From positions 9,827,073-9,891,072 of the forward strand of contig CM030869.1 of the NCBI GenBank assembly GCA_018105865.1: a stretch of DNA of 64,000 bases, in the 5' to 3' direction. The notes under the pieces are model-generated. The model saw only the letters and a program-made list of their open reading frames with translations, searched no databases and was not told the origin of the DNA. Positions 12,806 through 31,890 of the stretch are shown here, piece after piece. The stretch is from Metaphire vulgaris. Lineage: Eukaryota > Annelida > Clitellata > Crassiclitellata > Megascolecidae. The position numbers and the translations under genes are program-made. Within the stretch, counting starts at the first letter, position 1, and every line of letters starts with the position of its first letter.

Positions 12806-12986
12806 CAGGGCCGTTTGGCGGGGGGCCCTGGGCAAGGTATGGTTAGGGTCAGTGATTCCCAATTTCGGAAAATTCTGACAAGCAAACAAAGGTCATCGAC
12901 AATCGCCGCGGGGTCTTGCGCGGGGCCTCTAAGAGGAGCGGGGCCCTGGGCAAAGGCCCGGTTTGCCCAGGCTTAAGGCCGGCCCT
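12806..12986. mobile_element. hAT-type MITE, CAGGGCCG family, copy 1
   Basis: A perfect 8-bp duplication GTGATGGT flanks the element at 12798-12805 and 12987-12994. Ends CAGGGCCG and CGGCCCTG. It contains the internal motif CTGACAAGCAAACAAAGGTC at about 12875. A second copy is at 41098-41421. Confidence 0.9.
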
Positions 12987-13056
12987 GGTGATGGTACCTA
13001 CTATTCGTGTGCACTTTGAGATTTCGAACGAATAGCTTTTTTCGGTAGATGAAATG

Positions 13057-13547
13057 CAGTGGCGTCACCAGAAATTTTTGGTTGGGGGTGGGGTGGGGGA
13101 CCAAAAGACGCTGGGGTGTCAGATTCCTACCCACCCCTCCACAAAAAACTTTCTTACCGGTTTCGCGCAAATCTGGTAGGTGGTCTAGGGCAGGTTGGGG
13201 GAGAGTTTCCCCCATTTGCCCCCCGTGGCGACGCTAATGGTTCCGAAATAGGCCTATGTGCATTTGAACGCGGTGAGCATTTGAACGCAGTGAGCATTTG
13301 AACGCGGAGGGGATTTGGACGCGGTTGGTATTTGGACGCGGAGGGCATTTGGACGCGGAGGGCATTTGGACGCGGTGAGCATTTGGACGCGGTGGGCATT
13401 TGGTCAGATTCCTTTCGCACCTTCCCACCCCTCCATAAATAAAATTTTCTCCGAATTTGCGCGAATCTGGTAGGTGGTCTGGCGCTGGTTGGGGAGGGGG
13501 GGGCGGGGGCAGTTGCTCTCATTTGCCCCTCAGTGGCGACGCTAGTG
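13057..13547. mobile_element. hAT-type element carrying a 17-bp minisatellite
   Basis: A perfect 8-bp duplication ATGAAATG lies at 13049-13056 and 13548-13555. Ends CAGTGGCGTCACCAG and, inverted, CACTAGCGTCGCCACTG. The interior holds two related blocks containing AATCTGGTAGGTGGTCT on either side of a 17-bp tandem array, as if the element expanded around the array. Confidence 0.85.
13259..13405. repeat. 17-bp minisatellite (GCATTTGGACGCGGTGA)
   Basis: About eight or nine imperfect units, alternating GCATTTGAACGCGGTGA-like and GCATTTGGACGCGGAGG-like. The same unit in reverse complement forms an array at 38640-38778, 25 kb away. Confidence 0.9.
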
Positions 13548-13927
13548 ATGAAATGTAAACCAGTGTTGTGATATTTTGTTTTATGGGCAGTTTAGAATGG
13601 TTTGGCTATAAGCCTAATATATGTTGTCAAGAGATAATGAAAATAATGTCGCTGTCTTTGCAATGGCGCTCACTTCATAATTTGAGGTCGTGGGTTTGAA
13701 ACTCGTTAGGTGCGTTCGGATTTTTTGGAAGCACATGAAGATTTATAGTGACAGAATTTTACACAAATCACGAACAATCTCTCATTTATATGTCGACTTT
13801 GAGTCGCTATTTTACTGCTATACTTTACGCTGTTATTTTCTAATCTTCAGTCCATACGTTATAGTCGCCTTGTGTAGGCTATGCCTAATACTCAACCTAG
13901 CTTATAGTCACTTTGTTATATCATATT

Positions 13928-14240
13928 CAGTGGCTGTTCCACTATGTTGATAACTGGGGATGCATTCTCCCACCGGGGTTCCGGGTGACCTTTTTTGCTT
14001 GTCAACCTATTTTCCGGCGAGTTTGTAAAAAATTTAGTGAGAAATACTGCAAATAACTTTCTTTCTTTGCATGTCAGCCCTGTTTTGGCAAGGTTCATCA
14101 ACATTTAGTGGGCAAAGCATTGAAAGCATTAACAATGACCCTTTTCTCTCTTTTCTTTTTTTCTTCTTCACTTCGCATCCTCCACTAACTTCGTATAAAT
14201 GTTTTCATCTCCCCACCAAGAATTCCTGGAACCGCCACTG
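13928..14240. mobile_element. hAT-type MITE, CAGTGGCTGTTCCA family
   Basis: Ends CAGTGGCTGTTCCA and TGGAACCGCCACTG, with partly matching flanks ATCATATT and ATCATAGT. The interior carries CCTTTTTTGCTTGTCAACC, the reverse complement of the motif shared with other MITEs. Confidence 0.75.
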
Positions 14241-14489
14241 ATCATAGTTATTATACAGCTATTTAAGTTTATTCCGGTTTGAATGGCCAGAGCATAAAGA
14301 CTAACATTTGAGACATTTATTTCTTAGCACACAGCGTACTGCGCTAACTCAAACGCTCATATTATCATAAGGAACAGTTTGGACGAAAAATAAGTAACAG
14401 TTAAAACAATAACTGGATTCAAAGGTATCTAGGAAATCTGGGCAATTAAATGTTGAGAGAAATTACAGTATGCCTATTATAGTGTAGTG

Positions 14490-14639
14490 CAGTGTTGGAG
14501 TTGTGAAATTTGAGCTGGGGGAAGGGGTTGAGGACTGAAATTCAATGAATGACAGAAACTGCATGCCCCCAATATGCCAATTTTGGGAGGGTTGCAAAGT
14601 TAGCTGGTGGGGTTCAACCCCCCGGCAACTCCAACACTG
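14490..14639. mobile_element. hAT-type MITE, CAGTGTTGGAGTTG family
   Basis: Ends CAGTGTTGGAGTTG and CAACTCCAACACTG are perfect inverted repeats. The flanks GTGTAGTG and GTGTAATG match at seven of eight positions. It lies about 100 bp upstream of the first PRDM14 exon. Confidence 0.85.
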
Positions 14640-14775
14640 GTGTAATGGTTTTCACACAACAGACCAGTGTATGCTAAAAACACTTGAAAATCGCGTTATT
14701 ATACAATTTATATTATTATTATTATTATCATCATCATCCCAGGCAAGTATTGAAAGATGAAGAGCAGAGGTGTTA

Positions 14776-22822
<8,047 letters not shown>

Positions 22823-22840
22823 GTAACGAAACGTCAATAC

Positions 22841-23028
22841 CAGGGCACGATTTGTAGGGGGGGGAGAAGGAGGATGCCCCCACTGCCCAACTGCATCCCC
22901 CCTACTGCTACATCCCCCCACCACTACATCCCCTCACTGCTACACTTCTCCAACAGCTACATACCCCGAAGCTCGACATATCCTCCCCCCACTGCTCCAG
23001 GTCACAAATCGCACCCTGGTCAATACCG
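22841..23028. mobile_element. hAT-type MITE, CAGGGTGCGATTTGT family, copy 2
   Basis: A perfect 8-bp duplication GTCAATAC lies at 22833-22840 and 23029-23036. Ends CAGGGCACGATTTGT and ACAAATCGCACCCTG. It begins 18 bp after the last recognised PRDM14 exon, so the open frame running on beyond 22822 is transposon sequence and not protein. Confidence 0.95.
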
Positions 23029-23944
23029 AAGTCAAACGTTGGAACCGGGGTCGCGGGATTTGAGCAACAAAACCATTGAGATATTTTTATTGGTAGTGGT
23101 GGTGGCGGTGGTGTTGGGGGGGGGGGGAGGTAGATAGCATGATCGGAGAGAATGTGTGAAAGTACAAGAGTATTTCACCAGAAATGGCGCTGTGACCCCC
23201 TCCACTCCCCCCCCCTTCAATCATTTCGGAATTCTGGTCACGTCAATAATTCTTCTCAATTGAAGAGGTTAAATTTTCTTATAACTTAAAGTCAACCTAC
23301 TATACAATTTAACAGTTTTCTTTTCAAACTCGACTTTTGAGATAATAACATTCTCGGAATTCACAATAATTAACATGCATATACGGGGAAATGCATTAAA
23401 ATTGTGACATTTCATAGGCGCAATCAGAATTTTCAAGATGGGAGGAATTTTCGAACCATTTCTCGCCGTAAATCGAATTTTCAAGGCAACGTTGTGCGCA
23501 CAATATGGAATAACACGCGAACACATAACTGCCACGGTGTTTATTATTAACTTCTCCTATTATTTACTGTCATGGCAAGTATCTTTTCTCTCTCCTCCAT
23601 TGGTGGTAACTTCTTTGCTGCAGTAAGCCTACCGTGGAGGCGACTTTGCGAACAAGAGCGCCTGGTAAGGGCGTTCCACGCTGACCATCAGATCCAGGTC
23701 TTCCATGCTCCGCGACCCGGGTGTTACTACGTTTCCCTTAGGAGCCCCCCTGCCTAGCCAGAGATGGGGAATGATGGATGAGCTAATATTGGTAGATTTC
23801 TGTCTCCATCGTGATCTTCTTGGCACGACGGTTTCTGTCCGTCGATGGCAAATCGTTTTACAGAATAATAGCGTTGAAGAACCTCGGGAGCTCATTGCAT
23901 AATCGACAAGAGGCGATATTTGTGAGGTAGATATAGGATATGGC

Positions 23945-24057
23945 TTCTCTCTCTCTGTCTCTCTGTCTCTCTGTCTCTCTGTCTCTCTGTATCTCTGTCT
24001 CTGTCTCTCTGTCTCTCTGTCTCTCTGTGTCTGTCTCTGTGTATGTGTCTGTCTCTG

Positions 24058-24129
<72 letters not shown>

Positions 24130-24202
24130 ACTTCTCTCTGTCTGTCTTTCTCTCTGCCAGTCTCTTTCTCTTAAATTCTCTCTATCCGTCTCTTTTTATG
24201 TC

Positions 24203-24261
<59 letters not shown>

Positions 24262-24265
24262 ATGA
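23945..24265. repeat. CT / CTGT microsatellite block
   Basis: CTCTCTGT, CTCT and TCTG repeats with few interruptions. Ser/Leu-rich reading frames here are artefacts. Confidence 0.95.
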
Positions 24266-24329
24266 CGTCTCTCTGTATCCTTCTCTCTCACTCTCTCTCG
24301 CATCGCTCACCCCATCCCCCTCTCCTTGC

Positions 24330-24880
24330 CGGAGTGAGTGGCGAGAGGAGTGTGTTTCTGGTCCAGTGTTAAAGCGTCGAATGCTAACCGCCGATACTAT
24401 CCTCCCCTGTATCCGCCATTACACGACACGCAATCTTTTCGATACTTGCCGACGTCGCGCGCGTCGGGGGCATTAGCGCCCAGCCTCATCCGCCGAAGAC
24501 GCCGATGTTTGCCGCCCCTTCGAAGCTGCCGTCGCCGTCGCCGCCGCCTCGTTCTCCATCAAAGCACCCGTGCCGACCCGGGGGCTCTTTTGAAGGTCCC
24601 GACTCGATGCGCGCATGCGCGCCCGCGCGCGCGAGCGCGCGCGCGTGTGTGTGTATATAGACAGACGATCTAAAGCGTCGATGAATCTATATACCCTGTA
24701 TGCCGCCGTCTCCGTCGCCCTATCTCAGTCCCCCGTTCGCGCAGAACGAACGGGTGTTAGAGTACAAAGCGACCGATGGATGGATGGATGGATGGACGTG
24801 AGCCCACATAGAATACCGTGCCGCCGCCGCCGCTGTGCAAATATTTACCCTGTGTTACGATTTCGCTTTTCCAGGCGCTT

Positions 24881-24915
<35 letters not shown>

Positions 24916-25118
24916 ACTTCTACTGCCGCCGCCGCCTCCGCCGCCGTCGTATGTTTTCTGACGAAATTCACACCGCGTTCACAAGGGATCGCATATGTAC
25001 TTAAGGCGCGGATCACACCGGGTATCAATGGACCGAGTCCCCGCGTATAGAAGCGGGGTCTATCCGCGGCGGCGACTATGGAAAGCGGACGGTTCCGGTT
25101 GAAAGGACCGAACCGAGT

Positions 25119-25175
<57 letters not shown>

Positions 25176-25400
25176 ATAGAAGGGGCGAGGGTGGCGTGGA
25201 CTATATCGCGTCGGTAGGAAATACAAAATACGGAATGCCCTTCGTTTCCCAGTCGATATTAACGCACGCCGGACGCAATGTAGCATCTAGGCCTATAGGC
25301 GGTGTGTTACGGTATGGACCGTCGCCGTTAGTGTTAGCGTAGCGACGGCGGCGGCGGCGGCGGCGGCGGTTTCTGAGTAAGCAACCGGACAACAATGCGT
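24330..25400. promoter_or_regulatory. CpG/CCG-rich block of unknown role
   Basis: The block is strongly enriched in CpG compared with the rest of the window. It contains an alternating GC stretch (GCGCATGCGCGCCCGCGCGC, near 24608), a pure CCG run at about 25122-25172, and CGG triplets at about 25346-25370. It could be a promoter or non-coding first exon. Frames are open but resemble no protein, and no gene start is recognised on either strand. Composition is seen directly; a regulatory role is a guess. Confidence 0.3.
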
Positions 25401-25519
25401 TGTGTTGTTTTAACAGGAACCGATGTTCGGATCAATGGAGGCAGACGATCAATCGATCGCCTGCGTTTCTGTCGTCTGCTCTTCTAGAAGACAGTCGCTG
25501 AAGAGTTCCGCTTAACTGC

Positions 25520-26035
25520 CGACACACTCTCTCTCTCTCTCCCTCTCTCTCTCTCTCCCTCTCTCTCTCTCTTTCTCTCCATCTCTCTCTCTCTCCATCC
25601 CTTTCTCTATCTGTCCCTGTCTCTGTCTCTCTATAGACTCTTTGTCTCTCTCTCCATCCTTCTCTCTCTCTCTCTCTCCATCCCTTTCTCTATCTGTCCC
25701 TGTCTCTGTCTCTCTATAGACTCTATGTCTCTCTCTCCCCATCCATTTCTCTATATCTGTCCCTGTCTCTGTCCCTTGTTTCTGTCGCTCTCTGTTTCTC
25801 TCTCCGTTTCTCCATGTCTCTCTTTCATTTCTTTCTGTCTCTGTCTGTCTGTCTGTGTGTATTTATCTTCCTCCATTTCTCTGCCTGTCTCTGTGTGTGT
25901 CTTTCTCTTCCTTCCTTTCTCTATCTGTCCCCGTCTCTCTCTCTGTGTTTCTCTCTCTGTCTCTCCAGCTATCTCTCTCGTTCTCTATCTCTATCTCTAT
26001 CTCTATCTCTATCTCTATCTCTCTCCATCTCCGTC
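25520..26035. repeat. CT-rich microsatellite block with internal duplication
   Basis: CTCTCT arrays with two copies of a longer unit containing CCCTTTCTCTATCTGTCCCT (about 25600 and 25682), so a local duplication expanded part of the array. Confidence 0.9.
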
Positions 26036-26376
26036 CTCCTTGATGCCTCTCGAGTCTGTTGTTGTCAACCGCCTGGGTTAAAGCCCCAGTTGTTCGAGAA
26101 CTCGACAACAACAATCGCAGCCACTGATAGATCTATATTCACGCACCAAGAAAACCATTATACTTAGAGATAGAATACACCCTATACTAATGTACAATGA
26201 AGCCCATGTGTCATCGACAGATAGTCTGGCCTTGAAATCAAAGAGTACTGCATGTGTCTGAGAAAGGATGTGTGTCGACAGAATCAAGAAAAACTCCAAG
26301 TCAGGAATATATATGTCTCATATTTTGCTCGAAGCAAACCCAGAGTAATTCTAATGAGCTTCATCATGATCATGTA

Positions 26377-26541
26377 CAGTAGAACTTCGTTATAACGAAC
26401 TCGATCATAACGTATACTCGGTTATAACGGCCCCGTGTGATGCGCTACCGTATTGGATGGAATATTGGATATAATGTATCTCGGATATAATGTACTCAAT
26501 TTTACAGACCCCGCTAAGTACGTTATAACGAAGTCCTACTG
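26377..26541. mobile_element. pogo/Tc1-like MITE, copy 1
   Basis: Ends CAGTAGAACTTCGTTATAAC and GTTATAACGAAGTCCTACTG, flanked by TA on both sides (26375-26376, 26542-26543). The TIR and TA target fit the Tc1/mariner/pogo superfamily. Another copy is at 28330-28628 and a decayed one at 37517-37678. Confidence 0.9.
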
Positions 26542-26767
26542 TATTTTATCATCCACGCATACTTGACGCTATGGAATTTTGTAGATTTGAGAAGCAGTTA
26601 ATTAAAAATAATTCGTTAATTGTTATTGTATGTTTGTGTGTGTAAGTGATTTCCATGCAGTTCCGCCATTTCGTGTGCCATGACTTGATGCTTCTGTACA
26701 TTATGAAATGGCGCTATAGAAGTTCAAGATAATTTCAGTTGGAACCCTATACTTAATGCTACATACA

Positions 26768-26852
26768 TTAAACAACAAATGGTTGCCCCCCCATGATTAG
26801 AAGTTGCCACCCCAACGCCCCCACTTGCCAAATCCTAGAGCCGCCACTGCTG
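26768..26852. mobile_element. hAT-type MITE fragment, CAGTGGCGGCT family
   Basis: Reverse-oriented half: it starts with AACAACAAATGGTTGCCCCC and ends at TCCTAGAGCCGCCACTG, matching the left half of the element at 11715. Confidence 0.75.
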
Positions 26853-27121
26853 TACATTATGAAGTGGCGCCATAGAAGTTTAAGATAATTTCAAAATAGA
26901 TTAGGTTTACACTGCCAAAACACAAGTCGTTTTTTTCAACAACAAAAAAACACTGTTTTCACAAAGTATTTCAACAACATATTATGTCATCTCTGCGATG
27001 AAGTCTACGACGCCCCTTCCAGCCTACACCTAGTAATGCCGAAAATCAGCCAGTCTCACTCGCTAGGTTCCTTTGACACTTAACGTTGAGTTATGGCAAC
27101 TTGTTGAGGGTCCCAACGGTG

Positions 27122-27484
27122 TTAACAGCACAGCACTACAAAGGTGATGACTATGATAAAGAGCAATCCGATGCCGATCAGGCAGTACGTGACGGTGATG
27201 ATACAGAAGGCCAACCAATACACGCCCGGGTGGCAGTAGTCGGGGCTTGATTTAGAAGAGGTCGTGACCTCTGCGTAGACGCTGTAAACCCAGACGCTTC
27301 CTGCAAATACAGTAGCAATCGCCAGAAATAAGCAAGTAAGTAAAATCTCGTAAATTTATCTGGCGCTTTGGGGGGGGGGGTAGTACAGTAGTGGCTGCTT
27401 ATTCTTATGTGCTTAATCTTTCTTGAAATGGTTATTATAGGCAAGGTGGATTGTCGGCCCGGCAAAGGCCAGTGCTGCTGCTAA

Positions 27485-27550
<66 letters not shown>

Positions 27551-29018
27551 CATCATCGTCGTCGTCGTCGTCGTCATAACTAGACTTTAAGTGGGTTTTG
27601 GCTGCCGAAGACAAAATATTTTAATGAGTTTCTATGCATTTTTTATTTTTTGACGCGACTTTGGGGGTCAAACCCCCCTTGGCTATAAAATGTAACGTTT
27701 TAAGAGGCGATCTTTTTTGCTTGTCAGTCAAAAAACTAAGGGCGATAACGTTTTTCGCTTGTCAAGATTTTCGCAAAGTTGATCACGGTCAAAACCAAAA
27801 CCCCCTTCCGCAAATCCTGGCTACGCCACTGGTTGCCACATTTACCTTCGCCATGCCTACCCCCGAACAATTTCTTTACGGTTTTTGCTTAAGTTTCAAG
27901 ACTGCTTCCGGATTAAGGGGATCGACCAATCTACGCTAACGAAATAAAGTTAGCGAACGAATAAAATGCATATAAATCAGAATTAATTATTTCCTATTCT
28001 AGTTATAAGTTTCTCTATTTTTTCCTGCTTTCAGTGTTTTATCCAGACCCCAAACCTTGGGGGAGGGGGGAAGTGACTTGACTGGAGGGGAAGAGCACAG
28101 TTCTATGCAAAATTTATGCCAGTGCCGGGATTTTGGGGAGATTCTTGTAGGACTTTTTTGTGGGGGTGGGGGGCGATCTCCCTCTAACAGGCATGGATAA
28201 AACACTGATTGTTTTGAGACTTCAGCTCCCTCTCGCGGCCAACTTGTTGCCACGGTTTGCCAATCACTGGAATCTAATTCGCGATGGTAGATAGAAGATA
28301 GAAGTTTAATTTCGTTCATTGTTAATATACAGTCGAACTTCGTTATAACGTACTTAGCGGGGTCTGTAAAATTTAGCACGATATACCCGAGGTACGTTAT
28401 ATCCAATACCATCCAATATGGCGGAGCCATCATACGGGACCGCTGGGATGTTAACAAGGACTCAACCCTCCAGGCCAGGACCAAGGACTTGAAACTTGTC
28501 CTTAAGGAGTCCTTAAGGTCAGGTTCAAGGCCAACGACTAACATCCCTGCGGGACCGACCGTACATTGCGGCTCCCTTTATAACCGAGTACGCGCTATAA
28601 TCCTGTGCGTTATAACGAAGTTCGACTGTAGTCTCGCCTGCTATCAGCCAGGCGAAAAGGAAGGCCGATATAAGTCCGTTGATGGGATTGGAACGCGCTT
28701 GGCGTTCATCCAGAGGCCTCTTGTAGGTCCTGATGCGAACTCCGATGCTGAAGAGTATCTGGAATGCCGCAAACGACCCGCCGACGACCAGGTATATCGG
28801 TATAAAACGTTCGACGGGACAGCGATCCAGGTACACAGCACCTGCAATTACAGGTAGGTAGGTAGGTAAGTAAGTAAGTAAACACGAAATTTCTATAGCG
28901 CTGCCCGATAGCTTGGCGCAGTGCACCAGCTTATTCACGAGCGCTCAATCTGGGTGAAATCCATAGTCCGTAATCCGTAGTCCGTGGCGGGTCAAGATTG
29001 TAGATCCAGGTAGGTATC

Positions 29019-29070
<52 letters not shown>

Positions 29071-29878
29071 GCAGTCGCCTGCGTAGAGACAGAAAAAATG
29101 GAATAGAATGTTCTCTTACCAACAACAATCATGGCCACAGGGATCGCCAAAGAAAAAGCCATGAAGAGAGTAAATACAACTGAAAGACACACAAACACAA
29201 TAAAGAATACACAGAATGTATGATGTTTATGTTTCATATTCATACATTTAATAGCATGTAATAGCTGGTACACGAATATATATCGAATATTTGATTTTGT
29301 ATCTGGTATATTGATTCACAGGGAATACAGGCTTTGGACATAGGTTGCTTCTCTTCTGCTTCTCCCTATTAGTGTCCTAATTCTTCAACGCAGTGGTTCT
29401 CAGACCCCTTTGTCTCGCGGACCACTTTTGAAGATCAGAAATTTCTCGAGGACCACCAGGAAATTGCGAAAAATCATGGCAACTGACAGGCAACAAAAAC
29501 TTATCGCAACTTACTGAATAACGTCTAATTTTCATTGGCGTTTTTCCCCCACCCAATTTTTTTATATGTTGGCGGGGGGGTGGAAATTTCCCCTCCAAAA
29601 GTGTGGAGACTCAGACCTTGCCCCCCAAACATTTCAAAATCCCCCCCAATGTCAAGGTGGCTAGAATGAGCACTGAAGGACAGCCAAGAAGAAGAGTTTA
29701 ACCCCTTAACCGTGTATTTAGCTGTAACTCAATGTAAAATTGACGGATATATCAGAGATCCCCAGTTAAGGGGTTAAGGGAACTACTTTAAGACATTACC
29801 AGATGAAGTGAACGTATTCACTGAAGTGTCTATGATACTTTTGAAACGTTCTCTCTTCGGAGGAGGTTCTTCAGCCAT
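27122..29878 (-). CDS. TMEM272: TMEM272-like four-pass membrane protein
   Basis: Complete four-exon gene on the minus strand: 29878-29800, 29179-29120, 28841-28638 and 27300-27122 (TAA). All four exons join in phase 1, giving 173 residues from ATG at 29878-29876 (MAEEPPPKRERF). Four hydrophobic segments are visible: VVFTLFMAFSLAIPVAMIVV, IPIYLVVGGSFAAFQILFSI, INGLISAFLFAWLIAGSVWV and the long C-terminal CIITVTYCLIGIGLLFIIV. CPVERFIPIYLVVGG and the SVWVYS...YC...VYWLAF pattern are typical of TMEM272-like proteins, whose function is unknown. The third exon uses a non-canonical GC donor (GCAG|GCGAGA), with a MITE starting a few bases further on. The phase and protein alignment support that boundary and no GT donor exists nearby. 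The gene is divergent from the SLC5 gene starting at 33006. Confidence 0.87.
27483..27577. repeat. AAT / CGT microsatellite
   Basis: AAT triplets followed by CATCATCGTCGTC; within the last intron of the TMEM272-like gene. Confidence 0.95.
27590..27831. mobile_element. hAT-type MITE, CAGTGGCCTAGCC family, left end lost
   Basis: It shares GGGGGTCAAACCCCCCTTGG and the right end AAATCCTGGCTACGCCACTG with the intact element at 34836-35137. It contains two forms of the internal TTTTTTGCTTGTCAG motif (27714 and 27748). Confidence 0.75.
28330..28628. mobile_element. pogo/Tc1-like MITE next to a splice donor, copy 2
   Basis: Perfect inverted ends CAGTCGAACTTCGTTATAAC and GTTATAACGAAGTTCGACTG, with TA at 28328-28329 and 28629-28630. 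The right edge lies 7 nt from the end of TMEM272-like exon 3 (28638), leaving only GCGAGAC of original intron. Confidence 0.95.
28852..28930 (-). mobile_element. Short interspersed element with (TTAC)n tail, minus copy
   Basis: GTAGGTAGGTAAGTAAGTAA followed by AATTTCTATAGCGCT, the reverse complement of the end of elements at 30335-30490 and 52905-53058. The polypyrimidine tract of TMEM272-like exon 3 lies at its edge. Confidence 0.5.
29022..29066. repeat. (AT)n microsatellite
   Basis: Pure alternating AT in the second intron of the TMEM272-like gene. Confidence 0.95.
29698..29777. mobile_element. 80-bp TTAACCCCTTAAC palindromic MITE, copy b
   Basis: Ends TTAACCCCTTAACCG and CAGTTAAGGGGTTAA with the core GTAACTCAATGTAAAATTGA, in the first TMEM272-like intron. 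Confidence 0.9.
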
Positions 29879-30334
29879 CGTAATCTCGTATTTTAAAAAA
29901 AACGCAACTAAGACTATATCACAACTATTATAGGCTACTATTAGTTATTTTCGATCGCTAAAGATCGAAAATCTTTTCACAGAATTCGATCTCTGTCATC
30001 CGAATTCAGACCCAACAGCTGAAATCTGCACTCACAAAGTAGGCCTACATTCAATATTCGAATCAAGACCTACGAATCAATATTCAAATGTGAATTCTCA
30101 AACACGCTTATAAACAACACAAATTGTTGCATATATATATTCTGATGACTGAATTATGACATAACAATTGATAAAATACATAAATTATGAATATTGAAAT
30201 AATCTCACTCTTCTTTCCTTAGATACCAATTAAGACGTAACTTAATACAACGCAAAAATTTCTTTATTTATTTATCTTCATATGTTGCCGTTTTTGCAAC
30301 TCACTTCCTGTGAAACGGTTTCCGCATATAATAA

Positions 30335-30490
30335 TTAGGCCTACTTTGACTATATTGACCATTGCCTGGCTGATCATTAACCTTTCCTAAGAAAAGCCAA
30401 GCCCTAAAAATAAACAGCTACCGTTGTAGGCATACTACTGCACTTCCAACGCGCTATATAAATCTGCGCGATTTTACTTACTTACTTTTA
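30335..30490 (+). mobile_element. Short interspersed element with (TTAC)n tail, copy 1
   Basis: It shares TTGACCATTGCCTGGCTGAT, then TATATAAATC.GCGA and ATTTTACTTACTTAC, with 52905-53058. The repeated tail and common 3' end suggest a SINE or truncated LINE. Confidence 0.65.
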
Positions 30491-30513
30491 TTGAGAAAAG
30501 CAACAAGATTCCA

Positions 30514-30685
<172 letters not shown>

Positions 30686-30689
30686 AATT

Positions 30690-30840
30690 TTAAGCATGGG
30701 GCCATCCATTTGTTTATAGGTATGTAGGCCTATCAGTAAGTATAGGGGGCCTATTAGTAAGCATAGGGTCTCAACAGGGGGTGCACTGGGGGGGGGGGGC
30801 AAACACTCAATAGGGGGCACGGGCCCCCATGTAGAGACGC
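30690..30840. mobile_element. hAT-type MITE fragment, CAGTGGCGGCT family
   Basis: It contains AAGTATAGGG.., GGGGGGGC.AACACTCAATA and a GGGGCACGGGCC block in the order seen at 11800-11870, but the ends are eroded. Confidence 0.5.
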
Positions 30841-31127
30841 AGAGGCGGATTTACATTTTGGAGGCCCGGTGCAAATATTTCCACGGAGGCCCCCCGGCGC
30901 CATCGTGGTCACTTAAAGAAGTAAAAATAAAAAACCTCATTGAAAAATGAAACAATTAAATGCCATTGACTTCAACTCATATAAACTTGCATTGAATTTG
31001 CAGTCGTGCAGTCAGTGTACAAGAACTGGGGGCACGGTCGACCTGTCGTCTGTTTATAATATTAGTAGTGTACTGGTAACTCACCGTAACTGGTAATTAG
31101 TCTAAATTGCCTCAACATGTCGCCGAC

Positions 31128-31310
31128 CAGTGTTTATTCTAGCCACCTTGACATTGGGGGGAGGGGGGATTTTGTAATGTTGGGAGGGGCAAGGTCTGAG
31201 TCTCCACACTTTTGGGGGGACATTTCCATCCCCAGGCAGCATATAAAAAAATTGGGGAGGGATTTTAAAACTGTGGGGGGAATTCCCCAGAGAAGGCCTA
31301 GAATAAAAAC
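31128..31310. mobile_element. MITE, CAGTGTTTATTCTAG family, decayed right end
   Basis: The left end CAGTGTTTATTCTAGCC is intact. The right end CCTAGAATAAAAACC runs straight into the telomere-like array instead of finishing as CACTG. Confidence 0.75.
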
Positions 31311-31890
31311 CTAAAAACCTTAAAAACCATAAAAACCATAAAACCCTTAAAACCCTCAAAACCTAAAAACCCAAAAAACTCTAAAAACTTTAAAAACGTA
31401 AAAGCCCTAAAAACCCTGAAAACCTAAAAACCATGAATACCTAAAAACCCTAAAAACCTAAAGGCACTAAAAACTCTAAATACCCTAAAAACTTTAAAAA
31501 CCCTAAAAACCAAAAAACCTGTAAACATAAAAACCCTAAAAACCTAAAGGCACTAAAAAACTCTAAAAACCCTAAAAACTTTAAAAACCCTAAAAATCAA
31601 AAAACCCTAAAAACCCTGAAAACCTAAAACCCCTAAAAACCTAAAAACCCCAAAAACGTAAAAACTCTAAAACCCTAAAAACTAAAAAAACTCTAAAAAC
31701 CCTAAAAACCTAGAAACCTCAAAAACTCTAAAAACCCTAGAAACTTTAAAACCCCTAAAAACTTTTAAAACATAAAAACCCTAAAAACCGAAAAACCCTG
31801 AAAACGTAAAAACTCTAAAACCCTAAAAACTAAGAAAAAACTCTAAAAACCCTAAAAACCCTAAAAACCTAAAAACCCCAAAAACTCTAA
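31306..31890. repeat. Telomere-like degenerate CTAAAAACC array, about 580 bp
   Basis: Imperfect 8-10-bp units such as CCCTAAAAA, CCTAAAAACC and CTCTAAAAACC in one orientation. The metazoan telomere is (TTAGGG)n, so this CTAAAAACC array resembles but is not telomeric DNA. It begins at the right edge of the MITE at 31128. Confidence 0.9.

Larger units (their letters stand above)
9630..14742. other. Intergenic region between WAPL and PRDM14, MITE-rich
   Basis: No convincing coding exon was found. The stretch holds at least eight short elements with inverted ends, listed separately, plus a CT microsatellite and a GC-rich patch near 12300-12660. The WAPL 3' UTR should occupy its start and the PRDM14 promoter, or unseen upstream exons, its later part. 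Confidence 0.6.
23037..27121. other. Intergenic region, CT-rich and CpG-rich
   Basis: No protein-coding exon was recognised. The first part may hold the PRDM14 3' UTR, with an acceptor-like CTTCTTTGCTGCAG ending at 23623. The rest is CT/CTGT arrays (23945-24265, 25520-26035), a CpG-rich block (24330-25400), a pogo-like MITE (26377) and a MITE fragment (26768). Confidence 0.5.

Noticed and set aside
22823..23137. PRDM14 reading on past 22822 as extra C-terminal coding sequence
   Set aside because: The frame runs into a hAT-type MITE with an exact 8-bp duplication, and a usable donor (GTAACG) follows the last zinc finger.
24338..25004. Arg-rich open frames in the CpG block as genes
   Set aside because: Long frames are expected in CpG-rich repeats. 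No start context, splice structure or protein similarity supports them.
31306..31890. Interstitial telomere from chromosome fusion
   Set aside because: The unit is CTAAAAACC-like and degenerate, not TTAGGG, and it starts at a transposon end.
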